NCBI GenBank assembly: GCA_017311185.1
Contig: JAESUZ010005468.1
Coordinates: 232,002-296,001 of the forward strand
Direction: 5' to 3'
DNA: 64,000 nt
From: Proteles cristata cristata
Taxonomy: Eukaryota; Chordata; Mammalia; Carnivora; Hyaenidae
Shown one piece after another: positions 42,901 to 54,900 of the stretch (position 1 is its first letter; each line of letters begins with the position of its first letter). The notes under the pieces are model-generated. The model searched no databases, was not told the DNA's origin, and saw only the letters and a list, made by a program, of their open reading frames with translations. The translations under genes were made by a program, and so were the position numbers.

Positions 42901-45900
42901 ATATGTACATGGTGCCTGTTCTTTCTGCTTCTACTTCAGTCACATGAGGGGCCTCTGAAGGAGGTCCTCATCACACCTGATTTCTAGATTGATCCGCATC
43001 CTAAGCATATATGAAAGGGAAAATATACAGCCATTGTGCTATAGCCACGTTCAGAGGACTCCCGAAAGAAAGCGCTGAAATAAAATCCTTCCAGCACGCC
43101 AAAAAGTGCATCAGTTTGCTTCCTTCATTAGGAAGAGATAGTATGAGATATTGATCTGCAATAACTAATGGGCAGTGCAAAAAAAGTTGGTCTGCTCGTC
43201 AGGAACACGGAAAGAACAAGGTCAGAAGATTTGTGACAAGATCTGGGGGAGAGGATTATGGTTGAAACTCTTGGAATGAGGACAGAATGGAAAGATAAAA
43301 TCAGAGGTCCACAAAATGATCCACGTCTAACATACTCTGCTGCCTTTCCTCAGTTTTGTTTGTGTTTGTTCAGCAGTTCTCCAAATATTCTTTTTTTGTT
43401 TTAATTTTAATGTTTATTTTTGAGAGGGAAGGAGAGAGAGAGAGAGTGACAGAGCATGAGTGGGGGAGAGGCAGAGAGACACACACACACACAGAATCCA
43501 AAGCAGGCTCCAGGCTCTGAGCTGTCAGCACAAAGTCCGACGTGGGGCTCGAACTCACAAACTAAGATCGTGACCCGAGCTGAAGTCAGATGCTCAACTG
43601 ACCGAGCCACCCAGGCGCCCCTGAATATTCTTAAGCATCATGTCCCATGATTCAGAAGCACCTGGCTTAACCAGAGAAATAGCCTGCTAAAGGGTCTGTT
43701 ACTCTGACATCTGGAAGATAACGTCTTACAGTGTTGGAGTGGTATCCTATAGGATGCAATAAATGTCTTAAACCACAACAAATGTGTAGCCAGGATGCAT
43801 AAGTTGGGGAACTAAGGAGTGGAGTTTGGAGTGGCCTTTTTCACCATTTTACCTAATAACCCACTGGCATATTGTTCTTTACCTGTGATCTCGAGTTTGG
43901 TGGGTTTGGAGATTTCAGTGCCCAAGAGAAGAATCTCCTTCTTAGGGAACACCGGAAGTTGAGACTGCCCTCTGGCATTTTTGGATTCCTTGTGTCACTG
44001 AATCCATAGGCACAGCAAGGGGTCAATGGAGCTGAGATGAGTATCCTGATTACCAGGAAGAAGTTGGATTGATTCTTCACAGAGAAGACAAAGAGGACTT
44101 CAAAACCCAAGGAATTTACTAGCGTTATTTCCCAATATTCATAATGGTCCTGGTCAGTGGAAAATCATAACAGCCTATAGAGACAAGACCAACTAAGGAC
44201 CCAGATCCCACAGGAATGAACATTTGGGTTATTTCATTAGATAAAGCACCTTTTTCAGCCCAAGTGTTGACTGAGGCAAAGGGAAACATAGGATGGATGG
44301 TGATAGAGCATATCTGTGATCAACTGAGGACAGCGCAGCTCTGGTCGTGGGAATTGTAGCAGCTGTGTTTTCTGTGATTCTTCTTCTCTCCTTATTTCCT
44401 TCCCTACCTTACTAAAAGAATCCTAATGGTTGGGGAGCCTGGGTAGCTCAGTTGGTTAAGTCTCCAACTTTAGCTCAGGTCATAATCTCACAGTTTGTGA
44501 GTTTGAGTCCCATGTCGGGCTCTGGGCTGACAACTCAGAGCCTGGAGCCTGCTTCGGATACTATGCCTCCCTCTCTCTGCCCCTTCTCACCCATGCTCTG
44601 TCTCTGTCTCTCTCAAAAACAAACATTAAACAAATTATAAAAAAGAATCCTAATGGTTAATTTACAAAGTTTCAGGTGGAAGTATGACCACACTGATATC
44701 ACCTGGTGATAACATGCTGACTGATGGGACTCCATTGCATCCCCTGCTCTGGGGGGACAGACCAGAGGCTGAGGGGTGGATTGTACTGGGTATCCTCTGT
44801 TTGAACCCCTCCTCCATTTTCCCAGGATGATGGCTAATTTAATCTTCTCAACAACCCTATAGTAATAATAGCTCTTCTCGATTACCCTCTTCCTATATAC
44901 CTGGCATTGTTCTAGGTGCTTTCCATGAATTGATTCAGTTAACCCTCACAGTACTCTTTCATACTAAGTGTCTCCCATACTCCCATCTTGCAGATGAGGA
45001 AACTTAAAAAACAGTTTAGTAACTTCCCCAAACCCGCAAAGTTAGAGATTAACTTCTGCTTTGTAAGCCTTCTCAAAGGTGTAAGGTATGATTACCTTGG
45101 TTTTGCAGACAGGAAAGCAAAGACTTGGAAGAGTAAATAAAGAACTCATCCCAGATAAAAGCAGCCCCATGGTGAAGGTTCAAACCCAGGTCTGTCTAAC
45201 CTCAAAACTCATGTCTGACATACTCTGCTCCTTAATGCTTCATTTTCAGGTGTTAATATGAGAAAGGGATGACTGGGAAATAGGTTCAATGGACATAAAA
45301 TATTAAATAATAAAATATTAAAATAGTTTTAAAAGAAATGTGATGGATCTGATTGAAAATCCCTGCTAACATTTTCTAGGAGAACATTGCTTTTTGAATC
45401 ATGTTCTTTTTTACATTTATTAGCTGTCATTAGCCCTGATCAAGGTAAAGTAGAATACAGTGGTCACTTATCATTCACAGACTGAGGAAATGCACAAACC
45501 AGACTGGGGAGAAGAGCCTGAGAAGGGAAACCACACTGGCCAGGATGCCAGTAACTTCTTTTTACTTTAGTGACAGTTTCTCATCCTTCCACTAGTAAAG
45601 AAGGGCATAGTCAAGACCTAGTATATGCTTTATAATAATTTATATCCCTCCTGCCCTCGAAAATTTCCTCCACCAGCCTCATCTATCCAATGTCATGGAC
45701 TAACAGCTCTCTCACAATGATGTGCTTTTCAGATAATACCATCCAGTCGATTTTCTGCTGCTGTTGCTGCTGTTCCGTGCAGAAGCGGTAAGTCTACTTC
45801 TAGGGGCAACTTCTTAGAAATTAATTCATTCTGTTTCTTTTTAAAAAAAAATTTTTTTTAATGTTTTATTTATTTCTAGGAGAGAGAGAGAATGTGAGCG

Positions 45901-48900
45901 GGGCGGGGGGGGTTCAGAGAGAGGGAGTCACAGACTCTGAAGGGCTCCAGGCTCTGAGCTGGCAGTCAGCACAGAGCCCAACGTGGGGCTCGAACCCACG
46001 AACCGTGAGATCATGACCCAAGCGAAAGTCGGATGCTTAACCGACTAAGCCACCCAGGCGCCCCTCATTCTGTTTCTTTACTGTCTATTAAGTCTCCGTG
46101 TCTCTTTGTATCTGCTGTTCCCTTTGCCTGGGAAACCCTTCTACCGTTTCCTCCCCATTGAATGCCCACTGATTTAAAGGCGTAAGTCAAATTTCAGCTC
46201 TTCCATGATACATCCTGGATCCCTTTGACTTTAATTGATCCTTCCATTGCATTCCTACAGCCTGTGTCTTGGTTCTCTACTTAATATTTATTTGTGTGTA
46301 TGCCGTTTACATATCTGTGTTCCACTATGTAATTTTTACACATTAAGGGCAAGAATCCTGCCTTATTTATTTGAATATCTCCCTCAAATGATCAGAGTGT
46401 CTTGCACTTTGATGCCCAGCAAAATTTTGACTCTCTGTATTTATTGTATAGAATAAATCCAAAGTAGCTTGATAATAGTAATAGCTAGCATTTAATGGGA
46501 GGTCCTCTCTGTCAGACTGTGCTAAGAGGTTTGCATTCATTAGCTCAAGTGTCTTTCAAAAACACCTATAGTTTTTACCATCTCCATGTTACAGATGAGG
46601 GGTTGAGGCTTAGAGAGATTCTGTTGCTTCCTCAAGTCACACTATGAAATGGTAGAGCTGGGATTCAAACTCTGGTTCTTAATCATGACACCGTGTCTAT
46701 TTATAACAATGGATACCATCAAATGAAGTAATGCATGTCAAATGATAAACACTGTGCCTGATGCAGAGTAAGTTTTTCATTATCATAATTATCTTTTTAT
46801 GCCCTTAATATGCACCAGGCTCTGCATTCTTCACTTTTATTCTATAGCAACTCTATATGCCCTTAGCATCTCTAGCTCCTCAATAAGGAAAACGCAGTTC
46901 TGAGAGGTAGTGACTGACCCATGGAAATGAAGTTAGGAAGTCTTCTAAGTAAGAAAGAGGTTGGAAAAAGACCTGGAGTTTCCTACTAATTTTGAGAACA
47001 ATCTAGTGAAGTCAACGGATATCACCTGAATGCAGATAATCATTTGTAATTATGGTTGTTTTTCAATCTCAGACAAGTAAGAACACAAATAAGCCTAAGC
47101 AAAGATGAAGAATTTTCAGAAAGATACACTCAGCGTCGCAGGCTATGGTTCAGCGAATTGCCAAGTAAGAAGCGAGTGAGTATCATCTTGCTGAGGGAGA
47201 AAGAACTGAGGAAGCTTGCATTTTAGGGTCTGTTCTCCTCAAGACAGTGTTTGCTGCTGTGCTCAGAATCATGCTCGGCACATAACAAGTGTGCGATAAA
47301 TGCTTAGTGAGTGAATGTCTTAGAAGAAAGCACAAGAGAAAAAGACCAGTTAAAATAGCCAACGCTGCTATGTTTGGGTAGAGCTTGAAACTGGACAGTG
47401 AATGGGGAGAAATGTGTTCCGGCTCTTGCCCTTTGTGAACCCAGGATTAATTTTCAGCTCGGTGTCAGAGAAAATAGTGTTCTTAAGACGTGTCATAAAT
47501 CCAAACACAAGCTGATGGTGCGTGAAAGGGAAGGGCTGTTTTTCTTTTCTTTATTTTTCAAGAAGGAAAAAACCCATAAAATGAAGTGAAACTACTGGGG
47601 TAGAATTCAAATTTTAAGAATTGTGGCTTAAGAAATATCCGGGGGCACTTGGCTGGTTCAGTCCACAGGGCACGTAACTCTTAATCTCAGAGTCGTGAAT
47701 TCGAGCCCCATTTTGAGCAGAGAGCTAATTTAAAAAGAGAGAGAGAGAGAGAAACATCCAGCACAATTCTGTCAAGAGAATTTGTGATCTTGAAAATTTA
47801 CAGAAGGGCGAATGTGTTTCTGGATTTAAAAGTTGTTTGATAGTCATTTCCTATGTTTACACCACCCTGGCTTTTGCTTTGGTGCAACCGGACAGGAGAA
47901 CTGGGGCAGTGCGCCAAAGGGTTGTATCTCTATTCTTTTTTAGTACGCATTGCTAAGACAAGAGTACAGCAAATCACTCCCTGGTTTTTGCAGTCCAACA
48001 GAGGCCACGTGCAGCCATCAAAACGCAAGCCACTGCCTCCCCTCCCACTCTCTGAGGTTACTGAAGAGAAAATCCAAGTAAAGGCACTGTATGATTTTGT
48101 GCCCAGAGAGCCGTGTGATTTAGCACTAAAGCGAGCAGAGGAATACGTGATATTGGAGAAGTATAATCCTCACTGGTGGAAGGCAAGAGACCGTTTAGGG
48201 TAAGAGTGATGCCATGGTCCTTATCAAATTCTGCTTTTATTCTCTGAAGACTCCTGAAATATAAACACTATGGCCCCTTTTATTTAGGTTTATTTCCTTC
48301 TGCCTGAAGTAGAACATGGCCCCACACCTCTTATCTGTATGAGAGAGCATTAGAGCACTGGGATTTCAGGCAGTCACAGCAGTGCATATACCTGGCTTCA
48401 CATCCGGACGCTGTCACCTACTATTGTGTGTCCTTTGGCAAGCCACTTATGCTCTCTGAGTTTCCCTTTCTGAGTTTTCTTTCCTTACCTTTTGTTTAAA
48501 GATTATTTTTTTTTAATGTTTTTTATTTATTTTTAGGAGAGAGAGAGAGACAGAGTGAGCAGGGGAGGGTCAGAGAGAGAGGGGGTCACAGACTGAAACA
48601 GGCTCCAGGCTCCGAGCTGGCAGTCAGCACAGAGCCCGACGCGGGGCTCGACCCCACGAACCGCGAGATCATGACCTAAGCGAAAGTCGGACGCTTAACC
48701 GACTGAGCCACCCAGGCGCCCCTAAAGATTATTATTAAGATATCATTAGGGGCGCCTGGGTGGCTCAGTCGGTTAAGTGGCCGACTTTGGCTCAGATCAT
48801 GATCTCACGGTTTGTGAGTTCGAGCCCCGTGTCGGGCTCTAGGCTGACAGCTCAGAGCTTGGAGCCTGCTTTGGATCCTCTGTCTCCCTCTTTCTCTGCC

Positions 48901-51900
48901 CTCCCCTGATCACTCTCTGTCTCTCAAAAATAAATGTTAAAAAAAAGATATCCTTGGCATATAACATTATATTGGTTTTAGGTATGCAGCATAATAATTC
49001 AACATATATTTGTGCAATGATCACAATATGTGTAAATGATCGCATATGTCACCATGCATAGTTAGAAAAATGTTTTTCTTGTGATGAGAACTTTTAAGAT
49101 TTACTCTGTTAGCAACTTTCAAAGATGCGACATAGTATTATTAACTATAGTCACTATGGGGTTTAATGCATCCCATGACTTATTTACCTTATAACTGAAA
49201 CTTGTATCTTTTGACCCCATTCACCTATTTCACCCACCTCCTCCTCCCTGTCTCTGGCAACCACCAGTCCGTTCTCTGTAGCTATGAGCTTGTTTTTTTT
49301 AATAAAAAAAATTTTTTTAGATGCAACATATAAGTGAGATTATATAGTGTTTGCCTTTCTCCACCTGACTTATTCCCTAGCACAATGCCCTTGAGATCCA
49401 TCATTTTATTGCAAATAGCAAGATTTTCTCCTGTTTTGACCAAAAATATTCTTTCTTTAATCCATTCATCCATCAATGGACACTTAGGTTGTTTCGATAT
49501 CTTGACTATTGTACATAATGCTGCAGTGAACATGGGGGTACATAGATTATCCATGCCTGACTGGAGTGTGAGGAACCCAATTCTGAGGGGTCTCTGGGCT
49601 GCCTGGGAGAGAATGCTGACTTTGACCTCTATTCTTTGTCAGGATTTAGAAACCATAAGTATATAAGTATTAGAAGTATCTATATTACATACCTCTTCAT
49701 TTAATTGTATTTTCCTGATGATTTGGCTCTCTTACCAATTTTTAGTTTAATTTTCTTAATGTTTTTTTATTTCTTTCTGAAAGAGAGAGAGAGAGAGAGA
49801 CAGCATGAGCAGGGGAGGGTCAGAGAGAGAGGGAGACATAGAATCTGAAGCGGGCTCCAGGCTCTGAGCTAGCTGTCAGCACAGAGCCCGACACGGGGCT
49901 TGAACCCACTAACTGTGAGATCATGACCTGAGCTGAAGTCGGATGCTTAACTTGACTGAGCCACCCAGGAGCCCCATCAGTTTTTAGTTTAGACTCAACA
50001 TGTGATAGAGACTTTTCTCTGGGCAAAAAGGTATGAGTAGGTTCAGGACAGTGTAATTAACCCTCCAGCAGGTGGACATTGGTATGACTCAGACCTAAAA
50101 AAAAAAAATTAATTAATTTTTAATTTCAGACTTAAAAAGTAAATATCATTTTTTTATAATATGCAGCCATGATAAAGAATGCCAAATCCCTGCTTTGCCT
50201 CACCCCCTAACCCAAGCATCATTATTAACTCAGTGAGTCTCCTTCTAGAAAATTTTCATTATACTTTCATGCACATATTGAATATATGTTATTGTTTGCA
50301 GACTTAGTTAACCTAATTCCTTACCCTGCTTTATTCGTTGTTTTACACCTTGCTTGTATTCTCAATAATGTCATGGAGATCTTTTTGTAATTTCATAACT
50401 TCAAATTTTGTTGGCGAAGGTATAGAAAAAGAGAAACCCGTGCCCCCCTGATGGGTGTGTAAATTGGTTTATTTTCCTTCAACGGCGATTTGCTGTATCT
50501 TCTGGGAGATGCACGTACTTGGTGACTGAGCAATTTCCCTTCTTGCCATCTGTCTTAGACAAATACTTTTCCCTGTGCACAAGAAGGCATGTGTGTGTAT
50601 TTCTGTGCATCTTTGCTGGAATAGGAACATGGCTTAACTGGAATATCCATTCAATCTATCCTGCAGCAATTAAAAAGAATTATGTCGATATCTTTGTGAT
50701 TGCTGTGTTTTAAATTGAGTCACTGTGACATCCCAGTGATCACGTAAGTACCGCTTTTCCTCTTTGAAGAATTCTGGTGTCATAAAACATCTGAAACTAC
50801 TTACATTATAAGTCAGAGTCGTAGTATTTATCACACAGAGATTTTGGTTGAATGTGGACATGAAAACCCTTTCTTTTTCGTTTAGCAATTTAATCAGTAA
50901 AACAAGTTTGATTTCTCCCTATGTCTGTGAGGTTTTAAAAAGACTGTTGTCACATAATGCCACAAAAATGACAAGCATTTTGATGGCTGCTTTGTCTTTT
51001 GTTGTAGGAATGAAGGCTTAATCCCAAGCAACTATGTGACTGAAAACAAACCAACCAATTTAGAAATATATGAGTAAGTCTCCTCCAAAATATGCTCTAT
51101 GGTTAATCTATGAAAATCAGATACCTTTGGGCTGCTTACGAGTATCGATGCTGATTTTGGTCTAGAAAAGGAAAAGAAAGTAACACATCTGGTTGCTTTT
51201 AGCTTGAGAGATCGTCGATCCGTTTTTTTTTTTTTTTAGTGCTTTTTTTTAAACGTTTATTCATTTTTGAGAGAGACAGAGCGTGAGTGGGGGAGGGACA
51301 GAGAGAGACTGAAACATAGAATCCAAAGCAGGCTCCAGCCTCTGAGCTGTCAACACAGAGCCCAGTGCAACCTTGAGATCATGACCTGAGCCGAGGTTGG
51401 AGGCTTAACCAACCGAGCCACCCAGGTGCCCCAATCTTCAATCCTTTTAATGGTTGATTCAGAAACTCATTTTTCGTCAACTTCTTTTTTGGTTTTGTTT
51501 TGTATGGCCACTTTTTTTGGTTTGTTTTAACAGTGACAGCCTGGAAACGAAGCCCTCATCTTGTTATTATATGTCCTAAATGGAAAAGTAATTCTCTCAA
51601 AAATGACGTTGATTGTTTAATGTGTGGTAAACGGAACCAATGTAAAGACACACCACTACATTTTGGCTCGTGTTGGGAAACGCTGTAGAAATAGCTGAAG
51701 ATGAGAAGTAGGCTAATCTGCATTTTGCGGGTAGCTTTTGGCTTGTTCGCTAGGGTTCTGCTTAGAAATCTAGTTTTGTTATAATGATACATTTGGAAGA
51801 TGGAGGTTTTAGGAGTCACTTTTCTAGCCCCTCATTCTGCAGATCAGAAACTGAGGCTGCAAAAGTAATTTACAGGAAGGGAGTAGCGGGCTGGGAGCAG

Positions 51901-54900
51901 TGCTGGTCTTTTATAAATTCAGGTTTGCAGTTTTCGCCTTTGATTGCCCTCCCTGCAACCTAGATACTGGCTTTGTAATTAGCACATACCTCCAGCAGGT
52001 GGCGGTAGGTGATGTGAGTTGAGACTTTGAGACCGGTGCTTCTCCGAGAACCCCACAGCAAATAGAAATTGAATGACAGCCCCTGCCCCAGCCCCCAGGT
52101 GTCTGCCTTGTTACTAACTTAAGTCCACCTGGAGGCCAGACTCAGTATATCTCTCCCCTAAAGCAAATCCAATTCTTTTTTAAAAAAATCTTTAATGTTT
52201 TATTTATTTCTGAGAGAGAGAGAGAGAGAGAGACAGCATGAGTAGGGGAGGGTGAGAGAGAGAAAGAGACACAGAATCAGAAGCAGGCTCCAAGCTAGCT
52301 GTCAGCACAGAGCCTGTCGGGGGACTCGAACCCACGAACCGTGAGATCATGACCTGAGCCAAAATCGGACACTTAACCAACTGAGCCACCCAGGCACCCC
52401 GAACAGATCCAGTTCTAAAAGCATTGGTGAATAATGTAGACTTCATTAGAGGGGAGAAAGGGATGACCACAGGACACATGACTCCATCCACGTGACTTGA
52501 CCAGGCTTCTCCATTAGCTACTTGTATTCTCTCTCCCAAGTCACCCTCCTTACTGCCATCACAGATCTCTCTTCTCCTTCCTTCACTCAGCTTGTCATGC
52601 CCCCTCTCTTGACCCGAGTCATTTAGCTCTACTGGGAAATTCGAGTCTCCACTCAATAGGATAAAGCCCTCAGGTGGCTGAACACCCTGTCCTAAGAACA
52701 CAATTCCACTACCATGGGTCCAGCGTACCCCTCAGGGGGCTCACCACTGCCCCTAGTGGGAGCTGCCCAACACAGTAGTCTCCTGGAATGCCAGGTCAGG
52801 GGAAGTTCTTTTCGAAAATGTCCCATTAAGAAAAATTAGAAAAAGAAGATTTTCCTTCTATACCGTAAACCCAGTTCAGAACTTCCAGGAGATTAAAGGA
52901 GTTATATGTGAAGGTACCTAACACAGTGCCTGGTAGTTAGTGAGTGGACACTCACTAACCAACAATGTGTCTTTCCCTCCTTTCATGATTGACGAATTTG
53001 CTTGCTACTACCCTCGTTTAGCCAAGGTTTGGAGCCTGTAGCTTATTTATACTGTAGATATTGGGTAATTTGAATTAAACTGCTCTGAACTTACAATAGT
53101 CATCTCATTTTCTTGGCTTTGATTTATATGTCTTTAAAAGTCATGTTCTTTAATTACTCCAATTGTGAGAAAATTAATTATTTCTGTTTCTTTTTAAAGG
53201 AGTTTATTAAAATATAGATATAGTAATTATCAATATAAATCATTAAAATATATCAAGCACTTACTAAATGCCAAGCACTGTTCTAATAACTGTGTAGAGA
53301 TTACTGCTTTAGTTGGAAATAGTGTGCTGTGGGCTTTGAAACTGGAGAAATCTATGGGGCACCTGGGAGGCCCAGTCTGTTGAGCGTCCAGCTTTAGCTC
53401 AGGTCATGATCTCCCAGTTTGTGGGCTCGAGGCTGGCATTAGGCTGGGCTCTGTGCTGACAGCTCAGAGCCTGGAGCTTGCTTCAGATTCTGTGTCTCCC
53501 TCTCTCTCTCTGCCCCTGCCCACCCTGCTCTCTATCTCTCAAAAATGAATAAATCTTTAAAAAATTAAAGAAACTGGAGAAATCTGGGTTCAAATCCCGA
53601 CAGCACCTCTGACTAATGCTTGGCCTCTGGGCAAAGTTACCGAATGTCTGTAAACCTCTACATGCTATGAAAACTGAGAACCATAATACCTATCTCATAC
53701 AGGACATAGTAAATACTTGATACATTCTAGAACTCTGAAGCTAACAGGAAGAGAATTTTAGGTTGCCTGCTCTCAGAGATGTACTACATTTCATCGTTAC
53801 TTTAGGCACTGAGTCACTTCACCCTATTCAATCTTTACTGACTGTACACTTCTGATGTACCAGACGTTAGCTGCTCTAGGCCCTGGAGATACAACATGGA
53901 AGGCGTAGAAGCAGTCCCTGTTCACAGAACCTACAGTTTTATGGGGGGGAGTAGACATTACCCAACCTCAGATTCACAAATAAGTATAAAATTTCAAATT
54001 TTGGCCTTTGGAAGGAACAGTATGGACACTGGGACAAATCAGTGGTAAAGGGGATATAATTTAGATGAGAGCGTGGGGTTAGGAAGACCTCATAAGGAAG
54101 TGACTTGAGGTCTAAAGGTAGTAGGAAGTCCTCAGGGCTGGAGGGGGGAAGGAATGCTTCTGTTTGTGTGGGCCTTTGACATCTCGGGAATCTTTACGTC
54201 TCAGGAATCTTTATACTCTGAAATATTTATGGCTGCTTTGGTTTTAACTTAATATCCAAACTATCAACATTACAATGTGAAAACCTGGTTTTCAGTAAGC
54301 CTTCAAATTTAACTTGCAAATCTTGATATATTGTTTACAGATCTAAAGCAGTAATTCAAACTCGACACACCGTGTCCTTAAACAAGCAGCTCTTTTATAA
54401 GCTCAGTTAATGAAATTTCCTGAAACATTTCGCTTGCATTACTAGACTGAATAAATTCAATTTTCTATTTAAACATTGTACATGCCTGACAGGGCAAATT
54501 TGCAATTTTTAGTAGCCCTTTGTAAGTCCACATATGACCCTGGAAGTCTAAGAAATTAAACTTAAATGTGGTAAGCCAAGTTCTGTTAACCGTACAAACA
54601 TCATTTTAAAAAGTCAAATTTGCGTAAATTTCAAATTGTAAGTTAAAAATTAATTACGCATTTGAAACCGGAGGCAAAAACCTAATATGTGAGATTCACT
54701 TAAAATTATAGCTATTTTAAATTTTTTAATGATTATTTATTTGCTTTGAGAGAGAGGGAGAGTGCGCGTGCATGTGGGCATCTGCGTGTGATCAGAGGAG
54801 GGGCAGAGAGAGAGGGAGAGAGAGATTCCCAAGCAGGCTCTGGGCTATCGGTGCAGAGCCCGACAACATGGGGCTCATACTCATGAACCATGAGATCATG

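Larger units (their letters stand above)
41700..44400. mobile_element. Possible degraded ERVL/MaLR sequence
   Basis: An LTR-like end near 42040-42170 precedes sequence that resembles MaLR internal region up to about 44400. The assignment is tentative; SINEs at 42461-42672 and 43393-43621 interrupt it. Confidence 0.25.
26728..45732. other. TXK intron 1 (19 kb)
   Basis: The intron between the start exon and the cysteine-string exon. It is rich in nested repeats and also holds a CpG-rich block, an ATP5MC2 pseudogene and an unrecognised coding-like fragment, each listed separately. Stretches 27214-28900, 33150-33500 and 42680-44400 show no gene I can name. Confidence 0.85.
45788..47072. other. 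TXK intron 2
   Basis: One young antisense CanSINE (45840-46064) and a run of MIR-like fragments between 46480 and 46930. Confidence 0.8.
48200..51007. other. TXK intron 4
   Basis: Contains a MIR-like piece (48365-48480), three CanSINEs and an antisense L1 fragment (48955-49555). The last kilobase before exon 5 looks unique. Confidence 0.8.

Noticed and set aside
47853..47993. Upstream extension of the TXK exon 4 open frame
   Set aside because: Homology to TXK begins at 47994 right after a polypyrimidine-cag acceptor; the upstream frame is intronic read-through.
50084..50097. CTCF-like ccagcaggtggac near 50065
   Set aside because: Diverges from the consensus at several of the last core positions; too weak to list.
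52204..52701. 165-codon minus-strand ORF
   Set aside because: Its C-terminal part is translated CanSINE and the remainder shows no conserved motif.
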